From Varroa destructor (Eukaryota; Arthropoda; Arachnida; Mesostigmata; Varroidae), in NCBI RefSeq assembly GCF_002443255.2, contig NW_019211454.1:34578061-34642060 (forward strand): a stretch of 64,000 bases of DNA. The letters run 5' to 3'. The position numbers and the translations under genes were made by a program. The notes under the pieces were generated by a model that had not been told where the DNA came from, did no database searches, and saw nothing but the letters and a program-made list of their open reading frames with translations. Of this stretch, positions 48,443 through 62,213 are shown one piece after another. Within the stretch, counting starts at the first letter, position 1; every line of letters begins with the position of its first letter.

Positions 48443-51400
48443 ATCTACGTGTGATGATTAGAAAGACTTTAAGGTCCTATGGATAAAATCTACGAAAGAG
48501 TTAAGAACTAGCGTTCCCATCGAATGCCGAACAATTGGAAGTTCGCCTCAACAAAATATGAAAGCAATCAAACTCAGAGTGACTGTAGCCGTATGAATAC
48601 TAAAAAAGAGGCTTGGCGACGATGACGACTCCAGAACGTTAAATCTCTGACTGTGAGCGCACGCAAAGCCCAGTGACCCAGCCCAGGAAACGAAGTAGGA
48701 ATGGTCCTCGAAATCAGCTTGATGCTGACGGCACTTACGTGGCCTCTTCCGCCGGCGAAAAGAGCTTACCGTTGTAACTAGGAGATATGCTTTGTAACGT
48801 AACGTACCGTACTTGCTTTAGATATTTCTACTGCCTAGAATCTTGAAGGCAATTGCTTATGCATAAGCAAAATAGAGTCAAGATATTCAAGTATAGCAGC
48901 ATATATTTTGTCAGAATCAATGAAATTTACGAGTGGTTACACTGAACATAAGAACTATGAAGGTGAAAGTATACAAGGAAGAAAAAATGGTAGCTAGGTG
49001 TTATGGGCACGAAGTGTACGCATAAACTGGTATACCATAATAACATAATTATTCAGAAAAGAAAGCTCAGATTAGTAATAAATGGAACAATTATCGCTTA
49101 ACGATTGCGGACCTGCTTGTAATCCGGGTACCAATCCAGGGAACCACGTGACAGTATTTAGGTCTTGCTAACAAAAACGGAAATGAAGAACGATATACCT
49201 TATATACATTAACATTCTGCAACATCCCATAAAAGAAGGATAATGTATTTTATCAAAAAGCTTGCCAAATTTAAAGGGGCTTTTTATGAACGGAACTATC
49301 TGATCCATATGGCTCTATGAATTTGACTGGAATTGCACGAACGTGAGCTTCTGAATCTATAATTATGTCTATGGAATGAACACGTATGCATACGTATATG
49401 CTTCCTGCCTTTTTATAACTGCTCCGTCAGACATAGACGTGGTCAATATTCCCTCTAACCAACGTATTTTCACACATCGAACCAATCATATTAGTCATCA
49501 TCTCGATCTCCACGTTCCGCTGGAGCTAGACAACGTTCGCGTCGTGCTTAATATAACGAAGAACGCACCACAAACGGCAATTATTCATTTTATCATCGCC
49601 CCTGAGGTATCGATATGTCGCTGACAGGCTTTGTTGACGGCACACCACGCAGTTTGATCAATCACTAACCTGAACTTAAGATGATCTAATACTTCCTGGA
49701 AGACTCTCATCAGCGTTCCTGACCATCGCCGTTCTCCTATCTCCCCCATATACTTCTATGTTAACAGGGATCGCCAACCAGTTTTGCGTCTCCATCAGCT
49801 TGCCCGTGGCCAAGCAGCTGTAACTAGTAAAAAGAAATAGCCTTGGCAACACTTGCGACAGCAATGGAATCCCCTACTCGAGCTGTTCCGTTCGAGGTAC
49901 GGCTGCCTTAGCCAGTCCAACTTCACACACGAATTTTATTACCTCACGCCACGTTCATGATCATTTCACCTCCCACTACATAGATAAGCCGTGTAGCGCA
50001 CGCGGACCCCCCTAGCCATGATGAAGGTCAGCACAGTTGTAGTGTGAAACGGCCTATAGTGCTGGTGATAACAATAGGAATAATATTAATAGTCGTAGCG
50101 TTACCAGGACGATGAGGAGTTCTAGCAGTCGGCGGATGTATGCCGGTAGATTTGTAGTCTTTGTAAACTTTGATGTTATTGTCAAAACCTCCACCTACCT
50201 GGATCCTATGTGAATTATGAAAATGGTAAAAGTTACGAAGGCGGTACTGCCAACCGCTCTACGTACGTACACCAATGTTGTGATTGATATTTTTTTGACG
50301 AACGAAGCACGACGCTACTGTTTCGTAGAGTTTTTTTTTGCATAATCTTGTTAAAAACTCATTTAATAGTTAATCACGTGAACGTCCGAGTGCGTGTTGA
50401 GAGATATTGGGCCGTCAGACTTCGAAATATCTTATTATTATACACTAGATTATACACTAAACGTCTATTTCAAAATTTAGTAGGTGCTAGAATGACTCGA
50501 TCCTTTGTGACGAAGTCCATCGATGTACAAGTAAAAGCTTCAGAGTGTTCTTAAACTTTGTATTTGAGTGAAGGCCGTGCATTTGAGTGGCACTCACGAC
50601 TTCTGACGAGGATTTTCAATGACTCGCGTAGTAACAATGAGAACAGATGATTTTTTTGCATGTTTCGTATGCGGGTGATAGGCGAGGAGGTCGAAATTTT
50701 GTTGAAATAAAATTGGTAAAACTCCGATTAGTTCTAAATGTGCTTTTGCACAAATAACGAGACGTATTATTCAGCCGGAATCAATAAAAGTAGGTATCAT
50801 AGCCTGCGGATAGACTATTCACCGTTTGCTCGCTTTTGAAGCGTACTTCTCCTTAAGAAGGGGGGAAAACAAGCTGTTAATAGCATTACTGGAAACAGCC
50901 GCGCTTGAATGCGATAATAGCCGATTTTCTACGAAATCAAAAAAAAAAACAGAACATTTCGAAATATAATTTCTAGGTTACAGTACACTCTAAATCAATT
51001 ACTGTTTCAGTAGAGCAAATTTATCCACTTTCAGTACGGTATACATATAATGTATGCACTCTTCATAAAATAGACTAGAAATAGTTAATTGTACTCTACG
51101 CCTTGTAGCTCGTCGCTTGCTCCTCGTCGTAGCATAAATGTCAACATTTTGCGTGGCATTTGGTTAGTTTCCGGCTGTTGTACAGGGTATCTCTTCATTT
51201 TTAAGATCGCATTGCAAGTCGTACGCAAGTGCCATAAAAATCAGCTTCAAACTGAGCGTCTTCGCTGCAACAACGAGCGCTCGGCCTGAATCGCTTAATT
51301 TTATACGAAGAGTTATAGGTTATAGACTGTAATTAAGCGTCCGATACGAGGCTCGTTTGCGTACGCACAACCTGTGCCGTTATCGTAGCTATTGCATCTA

Positions 51401-52893
51401 TATAATGTAATACAGGCCAATTACAAAATGTATTTATCTTTTTACGTCTAGCAATGAGGATGATGATCTAATACCACCGCGTCTCACTGTACGGCAGGCG
51501 TTTCCATACTGTCCGTCTCGCGGAGGCGTCATTGTAATTAATAACTGTTGCAGTAGTAATATTCAGTAGTAAATTGTCCGCGTCAGGTTGATATAGATTA
51601 ATTACTGCTCCATTTGCTCGTTGAATGGCTTGACATTTGGGCGTGGAGACGACAAAGGCCACAGGCTCCAAACAGTAACCGGCCACCGGAGTGAACAGGT
51701 AAGAAATACAACGATCACAATTGTTGCTGCTGACGCTTATGTAAGAACTTCTGATTGCGGTAGCAACAAAAGCCGAAAAGAGTCAGCGAGAACGCTGAAA
51801 CGATATAATTTACGCTTCTTAGAAGCGTCACGGATTTGGAGCTTACGCTGGTAAAAGCTTGTGACCGCTTTCAAGCTAAAATTTATACATATTCGAAATT
51901 GCCCCAACGTGTACTGCACTTAATAAACAGGTTAATGGGTCTCACTATTGGTAAAAACAGATAAGGTATAACAAGTAACATTCGAGCAATGAGTTGGCTA
52001 AAACTGAAGCTATATAACAGAAAGGCAATGTCAAATAGAAAACGAAGACTAGGGGGTTATTGTATTTAACAATTAGCATATTGTTTAAATGCGAAAATCC
52101 AGACAGAAGCGACTCCGATCATTTTTTCTGTTAAGTTGTGAAAAAAAAACTTAACTTATCGTAAGTAAAACTTTATTCAAAATCGGCTAATATTGGAGGA
52201 GCTTGCAATTTAGCTGAAAATCAAAGAAAACCGATGTTCTGTATATTTCTTCGCAAGAGCATCCAGTTATTGACATTTTTGGTTTGGAAAAATTAACTTA
52301 TCGATTTATAATTCATCGTGCAGCTGTACTTGAGTGCGTGCATTATCACACATGGCACGATTTATACTGCAAATGCAAAACACTGCAGCGTCCTAATTGA
52401 AATTATGCAGCATAACCAAAGCGTGTTCAGTCACATGGTACAGGTTCCATTCTTATGATTTGTCCCGTATTTTTTTTGCTTGATAAATGATGCAGCGTAT
52501 TGCTGGAGGGAACCGCGCAAACACCCGAAAAGATTGGTCGTTTACAGTCTCATTCGATATCCTAAGCGTCTTGCCGTCTGGCAGACACGCACTAGCATTC
52601 CCATTAGCTGGCGAATACGACGTGAAAGTAACACAGTGTATATCTATTACATCAGGGTTCGTTTGGAGACAAAAGGACAGGAAGCCTACGCTGATTCGTT
52701 GTCCTTCATCACAAAGACGAGAAGTTATTTATATGCGTATGCTATGCATACACTATAAAGACACACCATACAATTAGAGCTGGCGGTCATTACGACAGAC
52801 AGCTACCAACTAATAGGCAGTCCCTGAAATCCTAGCGGTGGTTGATCGTTTGTTCCAAAATCACATTTAATCTCGAATAGAATCTCTTACAGA
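48443..52893. other. intergenic, one coding-like exon candidate
   Basis: At about 49430-49610 (plus), a segment after a pyrimidine-rich acceptor (CTGCTCCGTCAG) reads DIDVVNIPSNQRIFTHRTNH and goes on to a Val/Ile/Leu-rich, beta-strand-like stretch, with a possible donor GAG|GTATCG. I do not recognise it and found no neighbouring exon. A B-box-like GGGTACCAATCC lies near 49127. The remainder, including the open frames at 52480-52777, is unassigned. Confidence 0.3.
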
Positions 52894-53291
52894 TCAACCT
52901 GTCGCTTCGCGGTGGTTGACTCCAGTAATAACTGACATAATTTCTGTTTTTTTTTTCGCTCGTTCGTCACCTTTCCCACAGTCGCATATGTATTCTTCGG
53001 ATCTTGTGTTTGCTAACGTGAGCGTTACGCCCCGTCTAACGATGCCCTTTACGCGATAACAACAGCAGTCAGAAACGATAATATCATGGCTCTTAATGGC
53101 AATTCCGCTTGTCATTGAAACGTACCCAACAACTTCACCGGTTTCACAGCTCAAAATACTTATAGTCTCTGAATTTTCCGGTTTCCTAATCGTAGTGGTT
53201 ACATTTATTACTTGCTGGAAAAGTTCCCGCTCAATTTTAGCTCTGATATCAACAATGCTTGAATTAGCACAAGCAGCAGCGCTAATAATAG
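52894..53291 (-). CDS. candidate exon of a cysteine-bearing secreted protein
   Basis: About 132 codons are open to a TAG/TGA-type stop after a strong pyrimidine tract and acceptor (TTATTATTACGGCAG). The segment begins with an Ala/Ile-rich stretch (IISAAACANSS) that looks like the end of a signal peptide. It continues with mixed, non-repetitive sequence containing SCETGEVVGYV, a CCC run (SDCCCYRVKG) and ICDCGKGDE. There is no in-frame ATG, and a stop lies just upstream, so a first exon encoding the rest of the signal peptide would be needed. I did not find it. The composition is unlike the surrounding AT-rich DNA. The family is unknown and I assign no function. Confidence 0.3.
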
Positions 53292-53339
53292 CTGCCGTAA
53301 TAATAATAAATATCAAGGAAAAATATTAATAACATGAAG

Positions 53340-56300
53340 ACAAAGAAGAAGATTTTGTACTCATCGAAGAGAACAACTGTGGATAAACCTTCGACACGCA
53401 AGTGCTATCGCAGTTGATGGTCTTGCCCCTGCGCCATTTTGCCTTACTGACTTCTTCGTATTCCTACTGCTGTTACCGCTGCCTTTCTTTAGGCCGATGG
53501 AAAAGCGTCTTCGGACGTTTTCGCGTCCGTTCATTTTTAGCTGTTGTTGTGACGTTCACGGCAGGGGCGGCAGCCGCAGTTTTGTGAATTTTCAAAACGC
53601 AACGTTTACTGTAGCTTTGAAAGGAAAAAGGTCGGAGGGAGATTAAAGATGCAAATCGGAAATAAAGGCAGGAGGACTACTGAGTAAAGGTCGAGTAAGT
53701 GAGCAAAGCCTTTATTCGCATTTTTAATTTGTCTACCTATCAATGCATGTCAAACTGTCTACCTATCAAAATGTCTACCTTAATGCTGCCACACGTAGAA
53801 ACGGCTCCTTGTAGTAGCAACAGAAGCGTTGTTAGCGTTGGCTTTTTATTTATGTTTATTTATACTTTATGTTTATTATGGCATTATTTAGCTTATTTGG
53901 GGTTTGCATTGTCGTGCGTACTACGTGCCGTGGGAGCCTAGTCCTATCGGTATCCAGTGCAACATCTCTTGTATAGTAAACAACAACAGCAATGCAACAA
54001 CAGTGTGGTTCTTTATAGTGGCTTCTAATTATAATAAATTAGCAATGGTAAGTTCAATAACTTACATGAACAACCACAATAACTAGCCAAGGATCGGCAA
54101 ATCATCCTGTTGCTGCGTCGGATCGAGTTCCTTCGCGAAATCTGCAATCCTGACTTTCAGGCCGTAAAGCTACTCGACCATCTGCCTATCTTTATCTATC
54201 AATGGGGAAAGCACATTCAAAAAGGGCGCCTACGCCAGCAGCGATTGCAACGGGTTGTAGTGGAGCCGCACACATGCTTGCTTGCAATACCAAACTTTCT
54301 CTTCTACAATAAGCCTAGTGCTGCCCCTGCAGCGATTGGTTACGTCATCTTTTTCGTTTTCTCTTTCATTATCCCTTCTTCGGTGTCTTGTGGAATCTTA
54401 GACGGGGCCAAGCATATTGTAAGGTTGCTTCAATCGTGTTTCCAGCTGATCCGACTGTGGAACGACATCGGGTCTTGACACAGTCATTTAATGTAGAAAC
54501 ACTCTAAAGATCAGCATGCGTTTCTGGATACACCACAACAAGAGACGAACGAAGGCTAAATGAGGAAAGCGCTAAAAGGCATCAACAACAAGCGCCACTA
54601 GCATCAGCAGTCACTGTCATCACCATTAGTTTCAGTATCATGATTGATGAAGTTGTTGAAGTTCCTCTTTGATGACTCGTCAAAATAGTTTTATATCGCT
54701 GGATGGAATTGCGCGACTTGAGGGAGGGGTCAACACGGCTGTAGTCTCGTTAAAACCTGTCGAATCGTGGTAGGTCTTCTTGGTTGCGGCCGCCGTAGTA
54801 GCAATGGGTTGGTAACGCAGTGGTAACGGGATGAAACGCAGATGAGCTATAATACGAAGAAGAACGAAAAAGAAGAAAACGGCACTACGATCAAGACATG
54901 CGCGGCCTGCTAGACTAAAGAATGATGCGAGCTTTGAAGTGGACGTGGATACTTTCACTCATCATCAGGTGCGATCACGATGTTCGATGATCGTTGAGCT
55001 TTGGTAAGAAAAAGACTACAGCAGCGCTGTACGCTGTTTTACCAGTCAATAGGTGAGTGGTTATTCTTGTTGAAGGCTAACGGGAAGAAGGGGTGGCCGC
55101 GATGGGGCAAGTAACGCCAACCATTTTAACGGTTGTTTCTTTTTTTCGGCCATAAGTGCCAATTCACACCGTCACTGTCCCCACTTAGAATAGAAAGAAC
55201 TTATCACGAATGAACAGCGCCAGCAGTAGCCACTTGATACCGCGTGCTGCGGTAGTAGATGTCGTTACGGTCATGATTCGATGATGTTTCGGGCACATCC
55301 ATCGGCTCCACCACTTACGTCCTCTACGTTTCCCCCCCCCCCCCCGTCACTTAAATAAAGATGTTGATTTAAAAAAATCAACACGAAGTGAAAAACGACA
55401 TTTAAATTTCCCACGAAATCTTCGACGCCTGAGTACACTATTTTGCTTTTCAGTTATGTATCCTGTACATATATTTGTTACTTGGATGGATCTTTCGCTT
55501 TCGACTTAAACGCAAAGGAGGATATTATCTTGTTACGAAGATAAAAATACGATAGCTATATGTTAGAGAGAATATGAGTATCGTTCATCTGTCTGACTAA
55601 AAAATGGCCAGAGCTTCAAGCTGTTAGGTAGACGCTAGGCAAAGCAGGGAACCAGTTATTGTACAATGGAAAGAGTATGGGAGCCTCAGTACGACATGAA
55701 AACGGCTTATCTACTTGATCCTTTTCGTATCTTTTATGCAAAAGTATGTATGAGTATATCGTATCGTATACGCTAGGCTGGTCCACGTTCCATTTTCTCG
55801 CTTAGGAAAATAGGTATACCGTCTTGTTCGGTAATGCTAGTGTGGTGTTATACATCCATACGTTGCGTCAATTGTACTCCAGATAGACGCTTCCCACAGA
55901 CAGGGAAATATATTCGCAGACCACTTTGCTACAGACAGATGATTTTCTAAATAAGCCGCTATAGCTGAAAATATTGTATATACAAGTGTTTATTTTCAAT
56001 CTTATCAAAACGAAAAAAAAGGCACGAATACTGCATGTAAAATGAACGATTACATCCTGCGGGCATGAAATATTTCGTGTTTCGCCTCATTTCAATAACT
56101 GTCAAAGTGTCCACGGCAGAATGACCCTATCATAAACGACAACAATAACTTCGGTTCCAACAGCATCATAGGACGCTAACGATAGAGTGACCAGGTCTGC
56201 CCTGCGCTACAACACTTGAGGTCCATAATAGTAAAATGGACTTCGACTTCAGTCAGCCACAAACCATCGCCCTTGTTGTTGTGGGCAATTTATTGGAAAG

Positions 56301-56680
56301 AGACGTAGGTGACAAATAACAGTAACAAGCTACAATCGAGAAGTGGACAAAACCGCAGCCAGAAATTCTACCAGCTATCAAGCGCACTTGCGAGGCTTGA
56401 GTCTGTGACATAGATAAACATGGTTACGACTATTGCAACTTTCAAGATAAACATGCTTTCGTCTAGCGAGGCACAGAAACTTGAAAGAAGATCAAATACA
56501 GTGTCATAGAGTAGGGAACAGCACGAAAAGTTAGCGCAGTGCGCCTTCTCCAGATCATAGCAACGCAATACGTTCGCGGCAGCAACGTTACTATCAGATA
56601 TACTAGAAAATCATGATAGAACCAATGTTAACGAGAACGGGTACTCGTAGATACGTGGGCGAAATGGTCGCCAACTGGCG
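53340..56680. other. intergenic, open frames not assigned
   Basis: A plus frame at 54110-54478 (122 codons) starts at a non-ATG codon and has a hydrophobic C-terminal part but no recognised domain. Three close copies of GTCTACCTATCAA-like sequence lie at about 53729-53775. A 14-base C run sits at 55332-55345, and beside it an 8-bp inverted repeat GTTGATTT/AAATCAAC (55363-55382). Nothing else is supported. Confidence 0.35.
55332..55345. repeat. poly(C) run of 14 bases
   Basis: Uninterrupted C run in an AT-rich setting; a likely hotspot for length change or assembly error. Confidence 0.85.
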
Positions 56681-56689
56681 CGTTACGAG

Positions 56690-56697
56690 ATATATAA
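56690..56697 (+). promoter_or_regulatory. orphan TATA box
   Basis: GATATATAAAGG, with an arthropod-type initiator-like TCAGT about 40 bases downstream (near 56737), slightly further than the usual 25-30. The first ATG after it with any length (about 56770) gives only 22 codons. No following exon is recognised. Confidence 0.3.
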
Positions 56698-58073
56698 AGG
56701 ACGCATGCCCTGCTACGATAGCTTTGAATCAATTGTCAGTCTAATTGCTTGATCATTGTGTCTATAAAAATGCCACGGCCGACCAAGGACTATTTTACAA
56801 TAATTTCAATAGGAACAGTAATGGGAACCATTCTATAACATCGCTATACTGCGTCGGTGGTCATTAAGTCGTGCGTGTATCAGCTTCGAGCCTAGTTGTT
56901 GACAACTGTTGCCAATACGAAGAGAATACTGCAGTGTATACACATGCTCAACAACAGACTGTTTGTTCGGCTTTGATAGTAACGAGAATAGAATCGCGTA
57001 CAAAGATAAACATCACGCAAATGTCCAATGCCATCAAGTTTCATTTCGAATAGGTGTAAAGAAAAAGCGTACGGCCCAGAGGAAAGGAACGGGTTTTAAG
57101 ATGAAACTTATTCACTGATTTTATATTTAAAGAGCTATTTTATATTTCACAGTAATTATTGTCTAGAGGGTCGTTCTCCAAAGTTAGCCGTTAGCTATTA
57201 GTACAGGTACATATTTGAGACTGTCGAATATATTAGGGCAACGATCCGGGGTACATGCAGGCAAACTTCACATCGTTAACATTCATAACAGACATTGTTT
57301 CTTTATCCTTAGCCTAAAATCACAATAGGCTCTAAAGCTCAAATCGAATCTATGTTAGCCTGATATACTATTTGGCTAATAGATACTACAACTGTGAAAC
57401 ACAAAATGTTCCCATGGGCAGCTCTGTTCAACGAGCGCTCGTTCAGTAAGCCTACGTGCGCTAGAACGTCCTCTACAAGGCTGCTCAACCCGTATAGGAG
57501 CGGTAGCCCGTTTCAATGAGCTATAGCCGAATGAACGGTCTTTACGACAACAAACAACGCCCAACTACACGTATAACCGCCAATATACATTTCGGAAGAT
57601 TATATACTGATTAAGTAAATCGAGTCATCGGTATCGGACCCGTTTCACAAACAAATACTGTATATATATTGATTTTTAAGCTAGTCCATTTTACGTATCA
57701 CGTGTAAAAGGCCACGTCAGACTCTTCGGCTGTACATTTGAGTCAACGGAAGATAAAGCTAAGCTGGTCCTAACTTAAACGACTAAATTATTTAGCCTAG
57801 TCATTAAACAATAGGTCAGAGATTAAACTTTTGAATCAAACAGAGCACAAATGGGTCAGGTAAAAAGCCCCGATGAAAGTCAGGAGCAACAGTTTAAACG
57901 GCCAAGAAATTTTCGGTGTTAAGGCAAGGCCATTGGACGTCTACGGAGGTAAGACTGAAGTGCTCTCTAGTGCATAGGGCTCAAGAGCACGGTATGTTAT
58001 GGCCGCCGTAAGCGTTTAGTGCGCACTGTGAATAGAGAAAAATAAATACACGACGCACTACGAGCAATACGTA

Positions 58074-58120
58074 GCAATACGATTTTTGCCCGCACGAGTA
58101 GCGGGCAAAAATCGTATTGC
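58074..58120. repeat. perfect hairpin, 20-bp arms, 7-base loop
   Basis: GCAATACGATTTTTGCCCGC (58074-58093), loop ACGAGTA, and the exact reverse complement (58101-58120). The left arm's GCAATACG is also repeated just upstream (AGCAATACGTAGCAATACG). The arms have no mismatch although the flanks look decayed, suggesting recent origin or constraint. Confidence 0.9.
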
Positions 58121-61100
58121 GTGCACCCTTCGCTTGGCTCGATCTACTTACTGCTTTCAAAGCAAAAAAGAAGCGCGAAGTAATTTGGGTTTAAGAAAGC
58201 ACGATTTTGTGTATATGCATCACCGTAGCTATATTGTGAACATGCCTACCAGTACGCTACCGGTTATCACAGTTCATCAGCCTTTATATGCTGTTTGTAA
58301 GACGTGCAGAACTTAAAGACCTACACAAAGGTCCTCTAATCATAAATAAACAATCGATGTGACCCGGGTTTGCAGTAGCAATAGGCTTCTCTATGTGACG
58401 GCCATTAGCTTAGGGAACCATCTAGCCAAACAGAAGAAAATCGAAAGCTATATCTTCGCAAATCAGTGCCGTATTCTTTATTGTAAATATATAATGCGCT
58501 TCAATAGATATTAGACAGTCTTCAAAATAGAAAATTATAATTAGGCGGAACTCTGTCTACTGTGGCACAATTTACTACGTAAAAGTGGGGCATTGACAAT
58601 TATTTCCAGCTACAGTTTTAGTTCAGTGCGTTCAAAGTGCATTAAGCCCATTCCCTGCGATAAGCAGATCAGAAAACGGTTTTCATGCTTCCATTATGTC
58701 TATGACGCCTGAATGAAGATGATGATCAATACCGGCGTTTAATGCTTGAAGCATTGAGATGATACACTAAGTGGACCGAAACGAAGTTAGCCCTTACAGC
58801 GCCCCATTTATGTTCTTCTTGGTCGCAGCTCGCTTCATCTCGTCGGCGAATCAAAGCTATTACAAAACTAGCCGAGGTTTAACAACGAAACATCGAAAAA
58901 CAGGGTAAATCTTTCAAGAAGAATTGCCATTTTCGTGTGGCGCTGGAGGTACCGATAGTGATCGTCTGTTACCCATCTTCGTTCTGGCATCTCTCTCGCT
59001 GTTTTTCAATAGTTTTTGGTTCGAGACTGCTCTCGTCATAGAAGCTGTGGCAAATCCTGCTACGATTAGTGTTTTTCTTGTACCGATACGCGCACGTTCT
59101 GCGTTCGCCTGCTTCGGTTCAGACAACATGGTTATGTGTCTCAACTGCAACTCAGACGGATGTCCTCCAACAAGAACTGAACGAGGTAGCACCAGTTCTA
59201 CATGGCTACAGCAGCAGGTGCTGCTGTTATGGCCTTATTTAGGCCGAATCGACCGTTTCACTGTCGTAGATTTGCTGTCATCGACCAAACGAGAATAAGC
59301 ATAGGGAGAGAGAGGGAGGGGGGACAAAAAAATAGAGGAAAGTGTACGGATTTCGCGAAATTCATAAGATAGTTGCGATAGCGCTAAATGCAAACAGACT
59401 GGGAAAACATACCAAAATGCGTACCAATTGCGTGCGTCTCTGAGTGCGTTGGGGCGTGTACGTTTGTGTGCGTTCGGAAGAGAAAACCATGGTATCTAAC
59501 AAGGATTCATATTTTTGCCTATTAATTTACGAACAGAAGTAAAATCCTGCTTTTCTGTAGGTACTGGTATGCATTCGCATGTTAGCAAGTGCATAACCCC
59601 GCTTGCTGGAAAGCCGTGGTTCTTGTGTCTCTCAATAACTGTTTTTCTGAATAGTTTCTTTACTTGCACGTTAAGCTATAAAAAAATAAAGTACAAAGAT
59701 GGGGCAGGGTCGAATTATTCTCGGTTTTGTCTTCCCGATACACGAATGGAAAAGCTCACTCTTAAAGCCCGATCATATTAGTTTCGTATATCCACCACGT
59801 ATTAGCTTCGATCCATTATTCATGCTGTCACGTTTCCTCGTGTGTCTCAAATCATTTACTTCGATTCTGGAGCAGTTGTCCTAGTCGCTGTTAAACCCTT
59901 CTCTGTAATGATTTTTCGTGAAACCTTAACCAACGACCGTTGACTTCTAGAGTCCACTCGCTTCTTTTTCCCGAGATGTAACGTTGGCATCATTCGCCCT
60001 GGATAATCTCATGAACTATTTATATTAAACGTAGAAGCATAATTATAGCAACGTTTTTTTTTTTTATTTATGATTCAGAACGCACAGAGATATTTGCTTA
60101 GTTCCCGGTAAATCATCATGGAAAATGCTTTATGAGTCTGATGTCAGGAAATATTTTTTTCGGTATAACGTATACGGATGTGGGTTTGATGAGATGAGAA
60201 ACCCGATTCAGACTGCACAGAATTTGTTGCAGCAACACAAAACAGTAGGTTTTAAGTGCAGGTGTCCATTCGAGCCAGGCTATCAGTTGAAGTAACTGTC
60301 GGTAACCAAAGAGTACGAGGTGCCTTTTCTAATAGTTTACGACGTCAAGCCGCTCCTGAGGAAAGAGAAGTACGGCTGGGCCTTACGGTCCGAGTCATTT
60401 GAATCATCAAGAAAAAGAAGAAAAGCTGCGACAACGTAAAATCAAAGAGACGAGATTGCCATTTTATGCCCTTTAGAGATCCAGACACTTCAAGTAGATC
60501 AGACAGAAACCACTGCAATCCAAGCAGGAGCTGTTAGAAGAAGCACGGATAGAATAATATAAAATTGAATCGTATTGATCAATAGCGTGTGCCGTTTAAA
60601 AACGTGCCGATTCGCTTTCATGTGTTTCTCTTGTAAAAAGAAATTTCTGTTCCAAATCAAAAAGAAATGTATCATGCCTTTCTTATTCCCAAGTGCGCAA
60701 ATAACGCGTGACGGTGGAATGGGGGGGGGGGGAAATTAAGTTTCCGTATCATGGCATATAAGTATCGGCACCTAGCAGACGCCCTTGTGGGTTGGGCTCA
60801 TTCGTATTCGTGTGCGGCAAGAAAAATGGCGGTTAATTGCGAACTGTGAATTGTTGTTTTTGGTTCGACACTAATGAGTCAATGAAACTTTTCTTACCAT
60901 TTCACGGTTGCCTAACCATCGTCACAGCATCCATGACATTATCCTGAGTTTGAAGAAGCAGCAAAAATTTGCTGGCACCATTTTCGCTCAGTATACACAT
61001 CAGTTCCAAGTTCCATTTCAAGTTTGCTCTGATTTGTGGCATTAATTAATATTTTGTCAGATCGAAGTCTTCGACTAATGGGTATAAACATTGTTTGCGT

Positions 61101-62187
61101 TTCTATAACTATATTTGATTTTTTGCTTTAAAATGATCCCCGGTACCAGACAGAATTCTGCATTATATAATACTGTGAAGTCAATGTTTGTTAGGAGTTC
61201 TGAGCTCCTATTGATAGAAGCTATATCTCGGCTCGGATGAGGATTTAGGAACGTTCTGCAAAGAAAAAGACAAAACGTGTGTCCACAAAATATTCATTAC
61301 AATGAAAAATAGCTCAAGAGACGGATAGCCTTCGTTAAACTGAAGTTGTAGGAAACATTATGCTTCAAAGAAACGAAAATAATGCAAGGTTTGAAATTTG
61401 AATGGAAATTTGCTAACAATACATTGTTCATTTGTTTGGCATCTCTGCCCTTTTAGTGTTATGCAATTTCAGCAGATTCGCTAGCGCTTTCCAGTCTATC
61501 TAACTCTATGGGCTTCTAGTTAGCTGATATTTTGGCAGGCCATGCTCAGTTAGGACCTTGAAAATCCTCTATTTAAACTGCTTATGCGAGCAAATTTTTC
61601 TGTTTTTCAATTAGGGTTCCGCGCATCCGGATTCCGCTTGTGCAGAGATGGGCGTGTCGAGAGGTACGCATTTCGTTATCCAAATATCTTCTGTTTCACT
61701 CCGTAATAAACACAGCTACTGAGTAGCCTTCAAAATATATGTGCTAATAACAACAGTATTGGAGATTGTTAGTTTTGCTTAAGCACTAACATTTATCATG
61801 GAAATACAATTTGTTTAAGATGAACCTTGAAGCTGCATCTGAGGCTAACTCTGCCTAAAGAAAACAAAGGATAGGTTATGCAAAAAGCAAAGTAATAAAT
61901 ATAATGATTAGAACGACTATATATTTTCTGTAACATTAAGTAACCGGCTTGACATTGAAGAAATTTCGCCAGGATAGACAGGGCATCGCAGGCATTTCTT
62001 ACATGTAGCGAACTGCAAGGGCTATACGCAGCAGAGTCCGTGTAGAATTAGTAAATATTTTTCCCGCAGTGAACAGGAACCAGCAATGGATAGTAGATGA
62101 ATACGAAAGACATCCGACATACTATCCACCTTTAGTTTATTATGCGTCGGATTGAACATTCTAGTTTATTACAGATTTTAATGAATC
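58121..62187. other. intergenic, no assigned gene
   Basis: At 58914-59298 both strands are open over more than 90 codons. The minus reading is mixed and basic (LRHITMLSEPKQANAERARI); the plus reading is hydrophobic. Neither has a known domain and at most one is real. A 12-base G run lies at 60721-60732. Nothing definite between. Confidence 0.35.
60721..60732. repeat. poly(G) run of 12 bases
   Basis: Uninterrupted G run. Confidence 0.85.
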
Positions 62188-62213
62188 AAACTTTTAATTA
62201 AAATTAAAAGTTT
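62188..62213. repeat. AT-rich inverted repeat
   Basis: AAACTTTTAATT, AA, AATTAAAAGTTT: perfect 12-bp arms with a 2-base centre in noncoding DNA. Confidence 0.8.

Noticed and set aside
54110..54478. 122-codon plus frame with a hydrophobic C terminus
   Set aside because: Non-ATG start, no recognised domain, no splice partners.
58914..59298. Long open frames on both strands at the same place
   Set aside because: At most one can be real and neither shows a domain or a clear gene structure; described under the intergenic entry only.
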